A stretch of 9,314 nt of DNA from Alphaproteobacteria bacterium (lineage in GTDB: Bacteria > Pseudomonadota > Alphaproteobacteria > UBA6615), in the NCBI GenBank assembly GCA_030831135.1, contig JAURLR010000290.1, forward strand, positions 1-9,314, read 5' to 3'. The notes beneath the pieces are model-generated. The model was not told where the DNA came from. It was given only the letters and a program-made list of their open reading frames with translations, and searched no databases. The translations under genes and the position numbers were made by a program. This document shows, piece by piece, positions 1 to 6,486 of the stretch (positions within the stretch are counted from its first letter, which is position 1; every line of letters begins with the position of its first letter).

Positions 1-335
1 GCAAAGGCTTTAGATACAATGTCCGGTTCTATTTCCGCCTGGAACGTTGCGAACAACTCTTTGAATTGATTACGCTTTGCGTCGTCATCAACCAGCTCGC
101 GAGCCGGTCCGCTCGAAACACCATCCTCCGTGTGCTGATCACTCACCCGCACAGGACTTCCGTCCTGACGTGTGGATTCGGCCGTCGCGGGTGTTTCGTC
201 AATGTCGGGCCAGATCACGACAACGGCGACCAGAAACAGACCCAGCAACACCGCTGCGCCCATGAACCCGCCCGCGATCAACAGCCGACGCCGGCGGGTG
301 GCGCGGCTTTCCTCTTCTAGTTTTTCAAGCAGCAT
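1..335 (-). CDS. Single-pass membrane protein, unknown function (C-terminus cut by window edge)
   Basis: Reading the minus strand from the ATG at 335 gives 111 open codons that run off the left edge, so the gene is partial. The first 18 residues are highly charged (EKLEEES followed by RRRR), residues about 19-41 are one hydrophobic stretch ending in VVVIW, and the rest is polar. This fits a cytoplasmic tail, one membrane anchor and an extracytoplasmic domain. The domain fold is not visible in the part present. The start lies 13 bases after the stop of the lipoprotein gene, and two further genes upstream are exported, so it is very likely the third gene of an envelope operon. The ribosome site before the ATG is weak, which suggests translational coupling. 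No family is recognised. The reading frame is well supported; the function is unknown. Confidence 0.72.
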   Translation of the reverse strand, partial: MLLEKLEEESRATRRRRLLIAGGFMGAAVLLGLFLVAVVVIWPDIDETPATAESTRQDGSPVRVSDQHTEDGVSSGPARELVDDDAKRNQFKELFATFQAEIEPDIVSKAF

Positions 336-348
336 CGGACGTGTGGAC

Positions 349-1605
349 CTAGAGCTGTACCTGAGGGGTCTTTTCCTGCTCGAATATTTTTTGCAGGAAC
401 TCGCGCCACTGGGCGAATTGCTCTTTGGCCGTACCGGTCAACTCAACGGTTTCCTTTTGGAAGGCGATCACCTGGGGGGCCAGATCAATATCGATTGACT
501 GGCCAAGCTCTTCGAGCGCATCGCGATGCACCTTGGCTTCTTCACTGGTCTGGAAACTATCGGTCAGCAGCTTCGCGCCGATCACGCCGCCGACAATGGC
601 ACCTGTCGCCGCCGCTGTACTGCCAGCTGTCGAGCCTGATCGGCTGCCCGCCATGATGGCCAGAACACTCAGCCCGACGGCAAGCACACCCAACGCGGCC
701 TGCCCGGCCGCCTTTTCGTTCGCCGCACTGCGGGCTTCGATTTCAAGCAGGCTTTGTTCCTGCCACACCAGATAGCTGTCCTGCATATTGGAACTGAATG
801 ACCGATAGTGATCCTGCAAGCCATCGACGAACAGCTGATCGCGCACCCGCACCGCACGCGTCCGCAGCAGCATCGGGTCGGCTTCGCTTGGGAAACTGAC
901 GAGTTCAACCGTGCGACCTGTCGCATCGAGGTGCTCTTCAAATGCTTCTTCAGTGAAGTTCGACCCGAATCGCAACTCGGTCACATGCTGGAGCGTTTCC
1001 AGGTCAGCAATCTTGTATTCCTCCAGTTCCAGTGCAATACGGTTGGCCGCCGCCGCAAAAACGGGGTCGTAGGGATCCATGCCCTTGTTGCGCGAATTTT
1101 TGTGGAACCCGGGATCCACGGTGTGGTCGAAGGTGCGGGTAAACCAGTTGTCCCCGGTGATGTCCGTGACTGTGACCTGTATCTCCACATCCTCGCCATT
1201 GGATTCGAGAATTTTGCCCAGAACGTAGAGGTCACCGGTCGCCGTCTGATCGGGTACGACGCGTACAGCCCCGAACGCTCCAGTATCTTCGAGAGCCTCC
1301 TTCAGCTTGACCGCAAAGCGATTGGCTTCTGCGCGACGCAATTCCGGCCAGACGCCTTCTTCCTTGTACTCTTCAGCCGTTTTGGAAAGACCCGGGTCGA
1401 ACACCGGCACGATGATGTCCAGCTTCGGCTTGGCGGGGTCAACAACAGCTTCACCGGTCTTGTCAAAAATCGATGACAGCTGGGGACCGACGCTTGGGCC
1501 ACCAGCGCTACCGGTGCCAGCCCCACCCTGGTTGGTGACGCAGCCAGTCAGCACAAAGCAGAAGCAAATCGCGTAAACCCCCATCTTCTTCATCGGCAAA
1601 CGCAT
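349..1605 (-). CDS. Putative outer-membrane lipoprotein, unknown function
   Basis: The 418-aa product begins with a short basic region and hydrophobic core ending in the lipobox LTGC. Cys22 is the expected lipidation site, and Val at +2 rather than Asp suggests sorting to the outer membrane. Residues 23-45 are a Gly/Ser-rich linker. Residues 60-210 look like a mixed alpha/beta domain (LDIIVPVFD near 62-70; DLYVLGKI near 125-132). Residues 265-300 are probably helical. Two small-residue hydrophobic segments follow at about 302-319 and 328-347, the second with glycine-zipper spacing (GAIVGGVIGA), and then a charged helical tail. The start is chosen because GGAG lies six bases before the ATG. 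The gene is 21 bases downstream of the disordered secreted protein gene and 13 bases upstream of the membrane protein gene. I do not recognise a named family. A structural or assembly role in the envelope is inference only. Confidence 0.8.
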   Translation of the reverse strand: MRLPMKKMGVYAICFCFVLTGCVTNQGGAGTGSAGGPSVGPQLSSIFDKTGEAVVDPAKPKLDIIVPVFDPGLSKTAEEYKEEGVWPELRRAEANRFAVKLKEALEDTGAFGAVRVVPDQTATGDLYVLGKILESNGEDVEIQVTVTDITGDNWFTRTFDHTVDPGFHKNSRNKGMDPYDPVFAAAANRIALELEEYKIADLETLQHVTELRFGSNFTEEAFEEHLDATGRTVELVSFPSEADPMLLRTRAVRVRDQLFVDGLQDHYRSFSSNMQDSYLVWQEQSLLEIEARSAANEKAAGQAALGVLAVGLSVLAIMAGSRSGSTAGSTAAATGAIVGGVIGAKLLTDSFQTSEEAKVHRDALEELGQSIDIDLAPQVIAFQKETVELTGTAKEQFAQWREFLQKIFEQEKTPQVQL

Positions 1606-1626
1606 AAATCTCTCCGTTCCCAGCCG

Positions 1627-2478
1627 CTACTTCACCTGCGGCAGGCCTTTGTATCTGCGATATTCGTTCCAGAGTTTCTTTTTCAACTCCGGGTCGGGCT
1701 CATCAATTGCAGCTTGTCGTATCTGTCCTTCCAACACACTATCATTCTCGGAAGGCGGAATGTCCTCGGGCAATTTCCCGTTGTTCAGAACGGGCGTCCC
1801 GGTCCCGGCGACTGTGCCATCTCCCGGCCCGCCCGCTTGGCGGGATCGCTCGGGGTCTTGTTGGCGGCCTGCACCTGATGTTCGTGCCTGCTGTTCAGGT
1901 TCATCCCCCGCAATATCCCCCGCCGCTGTAGAAGACGGTCCCGCAGCGGCTGAAACACCATCACCTTCGCCTTCGACGCCACCTTGTGACGATCCCGCTT
2001 GCCCATTGGTGCTCCCTTCCGTTCCCGGTGGTGGCAGAGCGAGGCTCGGCAAGGACGAGACAGCAGGTGCCGGCCCTGATGCCGGATCGGCCGCATCGCC
2101 GGAAATATCCCCCGGTGACGCCGAGGCAGACTCACCACTTTCTGCATCTGCGGCCTCACGGCCTCCGGCCGGATTTTCTGAGTCGGTGTCGTTGCCAGAT
2201 TCCGATTCGGCAGCTTGTTCGGCCGGGTCTTTGATGTCCGTCTCGCGCTTGTCGTCCTTGGCCTCCTCACATTCATCGTATCGGTTGAGGGAACGTGTCA
2301 GCGCACGATCCATGCGCCGGATTTTTTCCGCCAGCGTCAGTCCCGCCTCATCGGCAAAATCGATGGGCGAACGCCCGCATTCGCTGGGAGCCGATTGCGC
2401 CCAGACCGGCAGCGGCAGCACGAGAGGCACCCCCACAAACAACAAGCAGCCCATTCGGACCAGATTCTTCACCCGCAT
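1627..2478 (-). CDS. Secreted protein with disordered acidic linker, unknown function
   Basis: The 283-aa product has a signal peptide with a hydrophobic core at about 10-25 and a probable signal peptidase I site after VWA (residue 27). A short domain at 30-72 contains two cysteines, Cys34 and Cys70, that could form a disulphide. Residues 73 to about 235 are low complexity (Gly, Ser, Ala, Glu, Asp, Pro) and surely disordered. The last 45 residues are ordered-looking again, with a charged segment containing DPELKKKLWNEYRRYKG, a type of tail I believe recurs in other proteobacterial proteins of unknown role. It is the first gene of the three-gene minus-strand cluster. Start choice is uncertain: AAGGGAG sits only one base before the ATG, whereas the in-frame GTG at 2472 (codon 3) is seven bases away and would still give a good signal peptide. 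The linker suggests a protein spanning a distance in the periplasm; this is inference. Confidence 0.75.
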   Translation of the reverse strand: MRVKNLVRMGCLLFVGVPLVLPLPVWAQSAPSECGRSPIDFADEAGLTLAEKIRRMDRALTRSLNRYDECEEAKDDKRETDIKDPAEQAAESESGNDTDSENPAGGREAADAESGESASASPGDISGDAADPASGPAPAVSSLPSLALPPPGTEGSTNGQAGSSQGGVEGEGDGVSAAAGPSSTAAGDIAGDEPEQQARTSGAGRQQDPERSRQAGGPGDGTVAGTGTPVLNNGKLPEDIPPSENDSVLEGQIRQAAIDEPDPELKKKLWNEYRRYKGLPQVK

Positions 2479-2631
2479 TCTCCCTTGTGGTCCAATGCTT
2501 CAATGCTACTGCGGACGACCATGCAACCTCAACACAAGTGCAGGCGACAGCCTCTTGAAGACCGAGATTGTGGTCTTTTTCCGACCATCACCATCAAATT
2601 GAGGCAACAGCGGCGCAATCGCGCTGATTGC

Positions 2632-2660
2632 TTGGCATTCGTGCGCAAGGCGTGTATGTA
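2632..2660 (+). promoter_or_regulatory. Probable rpsU promoter
   Basis: TTGGCA at 2632-2637 matches the -35 consensus at five of six bases and is preceded by C, as in alphaproteobacterial promoters. A 17-base spacer leads to TATGTA at 2655-2660, a weak -10. Transcription would begin near 2667 and leave a leader of about 75 bases. The rest of the divergent gap (2479-2631) must also hold the promoter of the minus-strand envelope cluster. The best candidate there is weak: TTGAGG and TAGCAT read on the minus strand at 2532-2527 and 2508-2503, 18 bases apart. A small hairpin AAGACC/GGTCTT followed by T residues lies at 2558-2580. Confidence 0.4.
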
Positions 2661-2683
2661 GACGCCTCCTCGCAAGGGGCTGC

Positions 2684-2713
2684 CCGAAACCGGTCGTTTT
2701 TCCCGGTGTTCGG
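2684..2713 (+). promoter_or_regulatory. Leader hairpin before rpsU
   Basis: CCGAA (2684-2688) pairs with TTCGG (2709-2713), and CCGG (2690-2693) pairs with CCGG (2703-2706). The loop is pyrimidine-rich and small internal mismatches separate the two helices. It sits between the predicted transcription start and the ribosome-binding site of rpsU, so it could affect mRNA stability or translation. There is no direct evidence of a regulator. Confidence 0.3.
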
Positions 2714-2728
2714 AGCAAATTCATTCGG

Positions 2729-2740
2729 AAGGGGGTGATT
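2729..2740 (+). promoter_or_regulatory. Extended Shine-Dalgarno sequence of rpsU
   Basis: The bases AAGGGGGTGATT resemble the full complement of the 16S rRNA 3' end (AAGGAGGTGATC). The G replacing A can still pair with U by wobble. The site matters for start choice because the GTG at 2735-2737 lies inside it and therefore cannot be the natural start, whereas ATC at 2744 is about eight bases beyond its GGGGG core. Confidence 0.7.
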
Positions 2741-2743
2741 CCC

Positions 2744-2950
2744 ATCGTCCAGGTTGTTGTACGCGACAACAATGTCGATCAGGCGCTGAAAGCGCTGAAG
2801 AAGAAGATGCAACGCGAAGGCGTGTTTCGTGAGATGAAACTGCGGCGCTCATACGAGAAGCCGTCGGAGAAGCGTGCGCGCGAAAAGGCCGAGGCCGTTC
2901 GCCGTCAGCGCAAGCTTGCCCGCAAGCGCAAGGAACGCGAGGGCTTCTAG
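2744..2950 (+). CDS. rpsU: 30S ribosomal protein S21
   Basis: S21 is a small basic protein of the 30S subunit near the 3' end of 16S rRNA, where it helps the ribosome engage mRNA. The product shows the family hallmarks in order: [42 protein letters not shown] and a Lys/Arg-rich tail ending in KEREGF, all typical of alphaproteobacteria. The usual protein begins MQV or MVQV. Here that places the start at ATC (2744), giving 68 residues that begin (M)VQVVVRDNN. The nearest conventional start, GTG at 2735, would add three residues but lies within the ribosome-binding site. I therefore prefer a rare AUC start, by inference from spacing and family alignment; an automatic annotation would probably give 2735-2950. 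The gene stands alone, with its own promoter candidate and terminator, and faces the pnt operon. Confidence 0.93.
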   Translation: MVQVVVRDNNVDQALKALKKKMQREGVFREMKLRRSYEKPSEKRAREKAEAVRRQRKLARKRKEREGF

Positions 2951-2981
2951 CCCCTCTTCCCTTCAAGAAGAACACATCAAC

Positions 2982-3018
2982 AAAAAACGGCCCCGGAAAA
3001 ATCCGGGGCCGTTTGTTT
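2982..3018 (+). terminator. Strong intrinsic terminator, bidirectional
   Basis: A perfect 12-bp stem (arms 2985-2996 and 3003-3014, core CGGCCCCGG) encloses a six-base loop, AAAAAT. On the plus strand the stem runs into TTTGTTT after rpsU. On the minus strand the T tract is longer (TTTTTTG), so the same hairpin can stop transcripts coming from pntB. It begins about 35 bases after the rpsU stop codon. Confidence 0.9.
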
Positions 3019-3054
3019 GAACTGGACAGCCCTACGCCCGTCACACGAAACTCG

Positions 3055-3146
3055 CGTCGTTCCCGCGAAGGCGGGAACCCATTGCCTCAGGTAGTCGCCC
3101 CGTGAGGCATCGGCGTCAATGGATGCCCGCCTGCGCGGGCATGACG
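3055..3146. repeat. Intergenic palindromic repeat with three hairpins
   Basis: Two 30-base arms (3055-3084 and 3117-3146) are inverted copies, identical at 25 of 30 positions. Each arm is itself a perfect 8-bp hairpin with a four-base loop: GTTCCCGC/GCGGGAAC in the first and ATGCCCGC/GCGGGCAT in the second. Between them TGCCTCA (3083-3089) and TGAGGCA (3103-3109) form a third stem. The layout resembles REP/BIME-type elements, and the core is like the widespread palindromes built on TTCCCGCG and CGCGGGAA. It lies between the rpsU terminator and the end of pntB, in the untranslated tail of the pnt transcript. The family name cannot be assigned without other genomic copies. Confidence 0.8.
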
Positions 3147-3166
3147 CCGGGAGCAAACGAACAGGC

Positions 3167-4570
3167 CTAGTGGCCGCTGCCTTTGAGTGATTTGACGATG
3201 TTCTCGCACATCTTCTTCGCATCATCGAACAGCATCATCGTGTTGTCCTTGTAGAACAACGGATTGTCGATCCCGGCGTAACCCGACGCCAGCGAGCGCT
3301 TGATGAACAGCACCGTGCCCGATTCATCGAGGTTGAAGACCGGCATCCCGTAAATCGGGCTGGACTTATCCGTTTTCGCCGCAGGGTTGGTGATGTCGTT
3401 AGCACCGATCACAAAGGCGACGTCGGTCGAGGAGAAGTCCGAATTGATCTCGTCGAGCTCAAGCACATCGTCATAGGGCACATTGGCTTCGGCCAGCAGC
3501 ACGTTCATGTGCCCGGGCATACGTCCGGCGACCGGATGGATCGCATACCGAACCTTGACGCCCTTCTCTTCGAGCACGCTGACCATTTCGGCCAGCGCAT
3601 GCTGGGCCTGCGCCACCGCCATGCCGTAACCCGGAATGATGATGACGGAATTGGCCTGCTCCATGATGAAGGCCGCATCTTCGGCCGAGCCCTGACGCAC
3701 CGTACGGTCGCCAAGATCTTCCAGGCCCGGTGCTGCGGTTTCACCGCCGAAGCCGCCCAGGATCACGCTGATGAACGAACGGTTCATCGCCCGGCACATG
3801 ATGTAGCTCAGGATCGCGCCCGAGGAGCCCACCAGGGCACCGACAACGATCAGCGCCGGGTTGGCGAGCGTGAAGCCGATGCCCGCTGCCGCCCAGCCCG
3901 AATAGGAGTTGAGCATCGAAACGACCACCGGCATATCCGCACCACCGATCGGCAGGATCAGGGTCACACCGATGATCAGGGACAGAATGACAACCAGCCA
4001 GAAGGCGGCCGGCGCTTCCGTTGCGGCCAGCCAGATCACCACCAGAACCAGGGCGATGCCCAGTCCGAGGTTGACCATGTGCTGCCCCTTGAAGATCAGC
4101 GGCTTGCCCGTCACCAGACCCTGCAATTTGCCGAAGGCGATGATCGAACCAGTAAAGGTGATGGCGCCGATGGCAGTCCCGATCGACATTTCGATCAGGC
4201 TGCCGGTGTGGATGTTGCCCACCGTGCCGATGCCATAGGCCTCAGGCGCAAAAAACGCAGCACCCGCCACGAGCACAGCAGCCAGGCCAACCAGCGAATG
4301 GAAGGCCGCCACGAGCTGCGGCAGCGCGGTCATCGCAATCTTCAGGGCGATCACGGCACCAATGGCGCCACCGATGGCGATGCCGACCACAATCGCACCG
4401 AAGGAGGTGACGCTTGGCAGGGCAATCGTCGTCAGGATGGCAATCACCATGCCCGAAATGCCGTAGATGTTGCCCATCCGGGCGGTCCGGGGCGAACTCA
4501 GTCCGCGCAGCGCCATGATGAAACACACGCTGGCGATCAGGTACGCAAATGCAGTCAATGAAGCAGACAT
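3167..4570 (-). CDS. pntB: NAD(P) transhydrogenase subunit beta
   Basis: This 467-aa subunit carries half of the membrane proton channel and the NADP(H)-binding domain III of proton-translocating transhydrogenase, which reduces NADP+ with NADH using the proton gradient. Residues 1 to about 265 are a series of hydrophobic helices. His91 (in FHSLVG), Asp212 and Asn221 (in MLNSYSG) align with residues known to matter for proton transfer in the E. coli enzyme. Domain III spans about 295-467 with the dinucleotide fingerprint GYGMAVAQAQ (314-323), the loop around HPVAGRMPGHMN (345-356), GANDITNP (389-396) and KRSLASGYAGIDNP (424-437). Length is normal and all key motifs are intact. It is the last gene of the operon, starting 13 bases after pntAB with AGGG as its ribosome site. 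Its transcript probably ends at the bidirectional terminator beyond the palindromic repeat. Confidence 0.98.
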   Translation of the reverse strand: MSASLTAFAYLIASVCFIMALRGLSSPRTARMGNIYGISGMVIAILTTIALPSVTSFGAIVVGIAIGGAIGAVIALKIAMTALPQLVAAFHSLVGLAAVLVAGAAFFAPEAYGIGTVGNIHTGSLIEMSIGTAIGAITFTGSIIAFGKLQGLVTGKPLIFKGQHMVNLGLGIALVLVVIWLAATEAPAAFWLVVILSLIIGVTLILPIGGADMPVVVSMLNSYSGWAAAGIGFTLANPALIVVGALVGSSGAILSYIMCRAMNRSFISVILGGFGGETAAPGLEDLGDRTVRQGSAEDAAFIMEQANSVIIIPGYGMAVAQAQHALAEMVSVLEEKGVKVRYAIHPVAGRMPGHMNVLLAEANVPYDDVLELDEINSDFSSTDVAFVIGANDITNPAAKTDKSSPIYGMPVFNLDESGTVLFIKRSLASGYAGIDNPLFYKDNTMMLFDDAKKMCENIVKSLKGSGH

Positions 4571-4583
4571 ATCGAGCGCCCTG

Positions 4584-4991
4584 TTATTTCTTTGCGCGGT
4601 ACATCGCGAGCATCCGTTGCGTCACGATGAATCCGCCAAAAATATTCACCGACGCCAGAATGACTGCGATAAATCCGAAAATCTTCGAAAGGTTCCAGTC
4701 GCCCGGGCCAGCCGCAATCAGCGCACCGACGATGATCACCGATGAAATCGCGTTGGTCACCGCCATCAGCGGCGAGTGCAGGGCCGGTGTCACGCTCCAG
4801 ACCACGTAATAGCCGATGAAGCAGGCCAGCACGAAGACCGTGAACAGGAACACGAACGGGTCGCCGGCTCCCGATGTCTGGACCAGCGCAAGCTGGGTTG
4901 CCTCCTGGGCGAGCCCGGCTGCGTGTTCGGCCACTTTCGCAGCCTCATTGGCCAGCCGCGCTGCATTGTCAGCGAGTGTCGAAGGATCCAT
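4584..4991 (-). CDS. pntAB: NAD(P) transhydrogenase subunit alpha, membrane part (alpha-2)
   Basis: The 135-aa product supplies the small membrane portion that in E. coli is fused to the C-terminus of PntA. Three hydrophobic helices lie at about 46-66, 76-95 and 102-124, with the family signature [18 protein letters not shown] at 67-84. The first 40 residues are an unusual Ala-rich extension with a seven-residue rhythm ([28 protein letters not shown]), predicted to be a long amphipathic helix. The start is well placed: AAGGGAG lies eight bases before the ATG, inside the end of pntAA, and only three bases separate it from the pntAA stop. That implies translational coupling and balanced synthesis. 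The split arrangement is typical of alphaproteobacteria. Confidence 0.95.
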   Translation of the reverse strand: MDPSTLADNAARLANEAAKVAEHAAGLAQEATQLALVQTSGAGDPFVFLFTVFVLACFIGYYVVWSVTPALHSPLMAVTNAISSVIIVGALIAAGPGDWNLSKIFGFIAVILASVNIFGGFIVTQRMLAMYRAKK

Positions 4992-4994
4992 GGG

Positions 4995-6233
4995 TCAGGC
5001 TCCCTTCCCGGGTGTTTCTGTTTCCGAAGCGCCGCTGTCCTGTGCGGCAGCTTCGGCGGCGACCGGTTCCGGCGCCTTTTCCTCTTCGGGCAACAAGGCC
5101 GGATGCACCACCTTGCCGTCACGGGTCAGGCATGTGCCCTTGATGATCTCGTCATCCCAGTCGATGTCGAGCTTCTTGGCTTCCGTATCCACCAGCAACT
5201 CGACGAAATTCATCAGGTTGCGCGAATAGAGCGCCGAAGCATCTGTCGCGAGGCGCGAGGGCAGGTTGAACTCACCCATGATCTTGACGCCATTGGCCGT
5301 AACAGTGATCTCGCCCGGCTTGGTCTGGGTGACATTGCCACCCTGCTCGGCGGCAATATCCACAATCACCGAACCGGTTTTCATGGAAGCAATCATATCG
5401 TCATTCACCAGCGTTGGTGCCGGACGGCCCGGAATCAGCGCCGTCGTGATGACGATATCCTGCCCCTTGATGTGATCTGCGATGAGTTCGGCCTGACGGC
5501 GTTTGTAGTCGTCGGACATTTCCTTGGCATAACCACCCGCCGTCTGGCCGGTATCGCCTTCATCGGCTTCCACCATGATGAAGGACGCGCCAAGGCTCTC
5601 GACTTCCTGTTTCGAGGCGGCCCGCACATCGGTCGCGGACACGATGGCACCCAGACGGCGCGCCGTCGCGATGGCCTGCAACCCGGCCACACCGGCCCCC
5701 ATCACGAAGACCTTGGCCGGATTGATGCGCCCGGCAGCGGTCATCAGCATCGGCATCGCCTTGCCGTAATTTGCGGCCGCGTCGATGACGGCCTTGTAGC
5801 CGGTCAAATTCGATTGAGAGCTGAGTACATCCATGGATTGCGCACGGCTGATCCGCGGCACCATTTCCATGGAAAACGCCACGATGTTGTGCGCGGCATA
5901 GGCATCCACACCCGCCCGGTCACCATAGGGATTGTGCAGCCCGATCAGATAGGCCCCGTCAGGGATGTCCGACAGGTCGTCCCCAGATGCGCCCTGCATC
6001 AGCGGGCGCTGTACCTTGAGAACAATATCGGCGCCGGCAAACACTTCGGCGCGCGTGGCGCCTACGGTCGCACCGGCTTCACGGTAAGCCGCATCGGAAA
6101 TCGACGCAGCTTCACCCGCCCCGCTCTCCACGGCCACATCGAAGCCCCATTGCAGATAGCGCTTGATCGTATCCGGTGTCGCGGCAACGCGCCGCTCATG
6201 CGGGCGTCGCTCTTTGGCAATCGCGATCTTCAT
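4995..6233 (-). CDS. pntAA: NAD(P) transhydrogenase subunit alpha, NAD(H)-binding part (alpha-1)
   Basis: This 412-aa soluble subunit is domain I, the cytoplasmic NAD(H)-binding part of the enzyme, related to alanine dehydrogenase. The N-terminus (MKIAIAKERRPHERRVAATP) is characteristic. The region around RISRAQSMDVLSSQSNLTGY (127-146) lines the active site, GAGVAGLQA (179-187) is the dinucleotide fold, and Asp202 after the second strand fits ribose binding of NAD(H). IPGRPAPTL is at 267-275. The core ends near residue 382 and is followed by a 30-residue Glu/Ala/Pro-rich tail, making it longer than the roughly 384-aa Rhodospirillum subunit. GAGG about ten bases upstream supports the start. 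It is first in the operon, divergent from the Sel1-repeat gene, so promoters for both directions should lie in 6234-6486, though I could not identify a convincing one. Confidence 0.97.
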   Translation of the reverse strand: MKIAIAKERRPHERRVAATPDTIKRYLQWGFDVAVESGAGEAASISDAAYREAGATVGATRAEVFAGADIVLKVQRPLMQGASGDDLSDIPDGAYLIGLHNPYGDRAGVDAYAAHNIVAFSMEMVPRISRAQSMDVLSSQSNLTGYKAVIDAAANYGKAMPMLMTAAGRINPAKVFVMGAGVAGLQAIATARRLGAIVSATDVRAASKQEVESLGASFIMVEADEGDTGQTAGGYAKEMSDDYKRRQAELIADHIKGQDIVITTALIPGRPAPTLVNDDMIASMKTGSVIVDIAAEQGGNVTQTKPGEITVTANGVKIMGEFNLPSRLATDASALYSRNLMNFVELLVDTEAKKLDIDWDDEIIKGTCLTRDGKVVHPALLPEEEKAPEPVAAEAAAQDSGASETETPGKGA

Positions 6234-6304
6234 GACGTGAGGAACCTCGGTTCAGTCGAACTCAACGGGACCCGGCCTGTGCCCCCGAATGTGGCCGGTC
6301 AATA

Positions 6305-6337
6305 CGCGGTATTCCGCGATCTCGCGAATATGCCGCG
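6305..6337. repeat. Imperfect inverted repeat in the divergent pnt/Sel1 intergenic region
   Basis: CGCGG-TATTC-CGCGA (from 6305) is mirrored by TCGCG-AATA-TG-CCGCG (to 6337), leaving only small bulges around a TC centre. It lies about 70 bases before the pntAA start codon and 150 bases before the Sel1-repeat gene. It could be an operator or an mRNA leader hairpin. The sequence is CG-rich, so a chance palindrome is also possible. Apart from this, I see nothing definite in 6234-6486. Confidence 0.35.
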
Positions 6338-6486
6338 CCGGTCACGGCAGGGCAACCCGGCACATTGTCGCCTCTGCTTTGTCGTTTCGGCACAAGCAAA
6401 GTCGTTCCCGGGACACACGATCAATGTCTGATCCGGTCGCGATCATGTCCGTAGAAAGGGACATGTCGCAAAATCGGGGCTCAAGA

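Noticed and set aside
808..1476. 222-codon plus-strand frame opposite the lipoprotein gene
   Set aside because: The minus-strand gene has a lipobox, a good ribosome site and an operon context, and this frame has none.
2558..2580. AAGACC/GGTCTT hairpin followed by T residues as a terminator
   Set aside because: The six-base stem is weak and no gene ends upstream on the plus strand, so a terminator role has no support.
1649..2602. 317-codon plus-strand frame opposite the disordered secreted protein
   Set aside because: It arises from the low-complexity GC-rich linker on the other strand. No ribosome site, and a Ser/Pro/Ala-rich product without any motif.
2735..2743. GTG at 2735 as the rpsU start
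   Set aside because: It lies inside the Shine-Dalgarno sequence and adds three residues (MIP) not seen in the S21 family.
2977..3225. 82-codon minus-strand frame across the palindromic repeat
   Set aside because: It runs through the terminator and repeat and overlaps the end of pntB; no coding signal.
3509..4561. 350-codon plus-strand frame opposite pntB
   Set aside because: Composition is dominated by His, Asp, Arg and Gln with no hydrophobic core; it is an antisense shadow of a certain gene.
4776..6431. 551-codon open frame on the plus strand antisense to the pnt operon
   Set aside because: It mirrors conserved pntAA/pntAB codons. Its product is rich in His, Arg and Gly with no domain, which is typical of antisense frames in GC-rich genes.
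6289..6486. 66-codon N-terminal extension of the Sel1-repeat protein
   Set aside because: It is Arg/Ser-rich, would bury the signal peptide inside the protein, and overlaps the presumed divergent promoter region.
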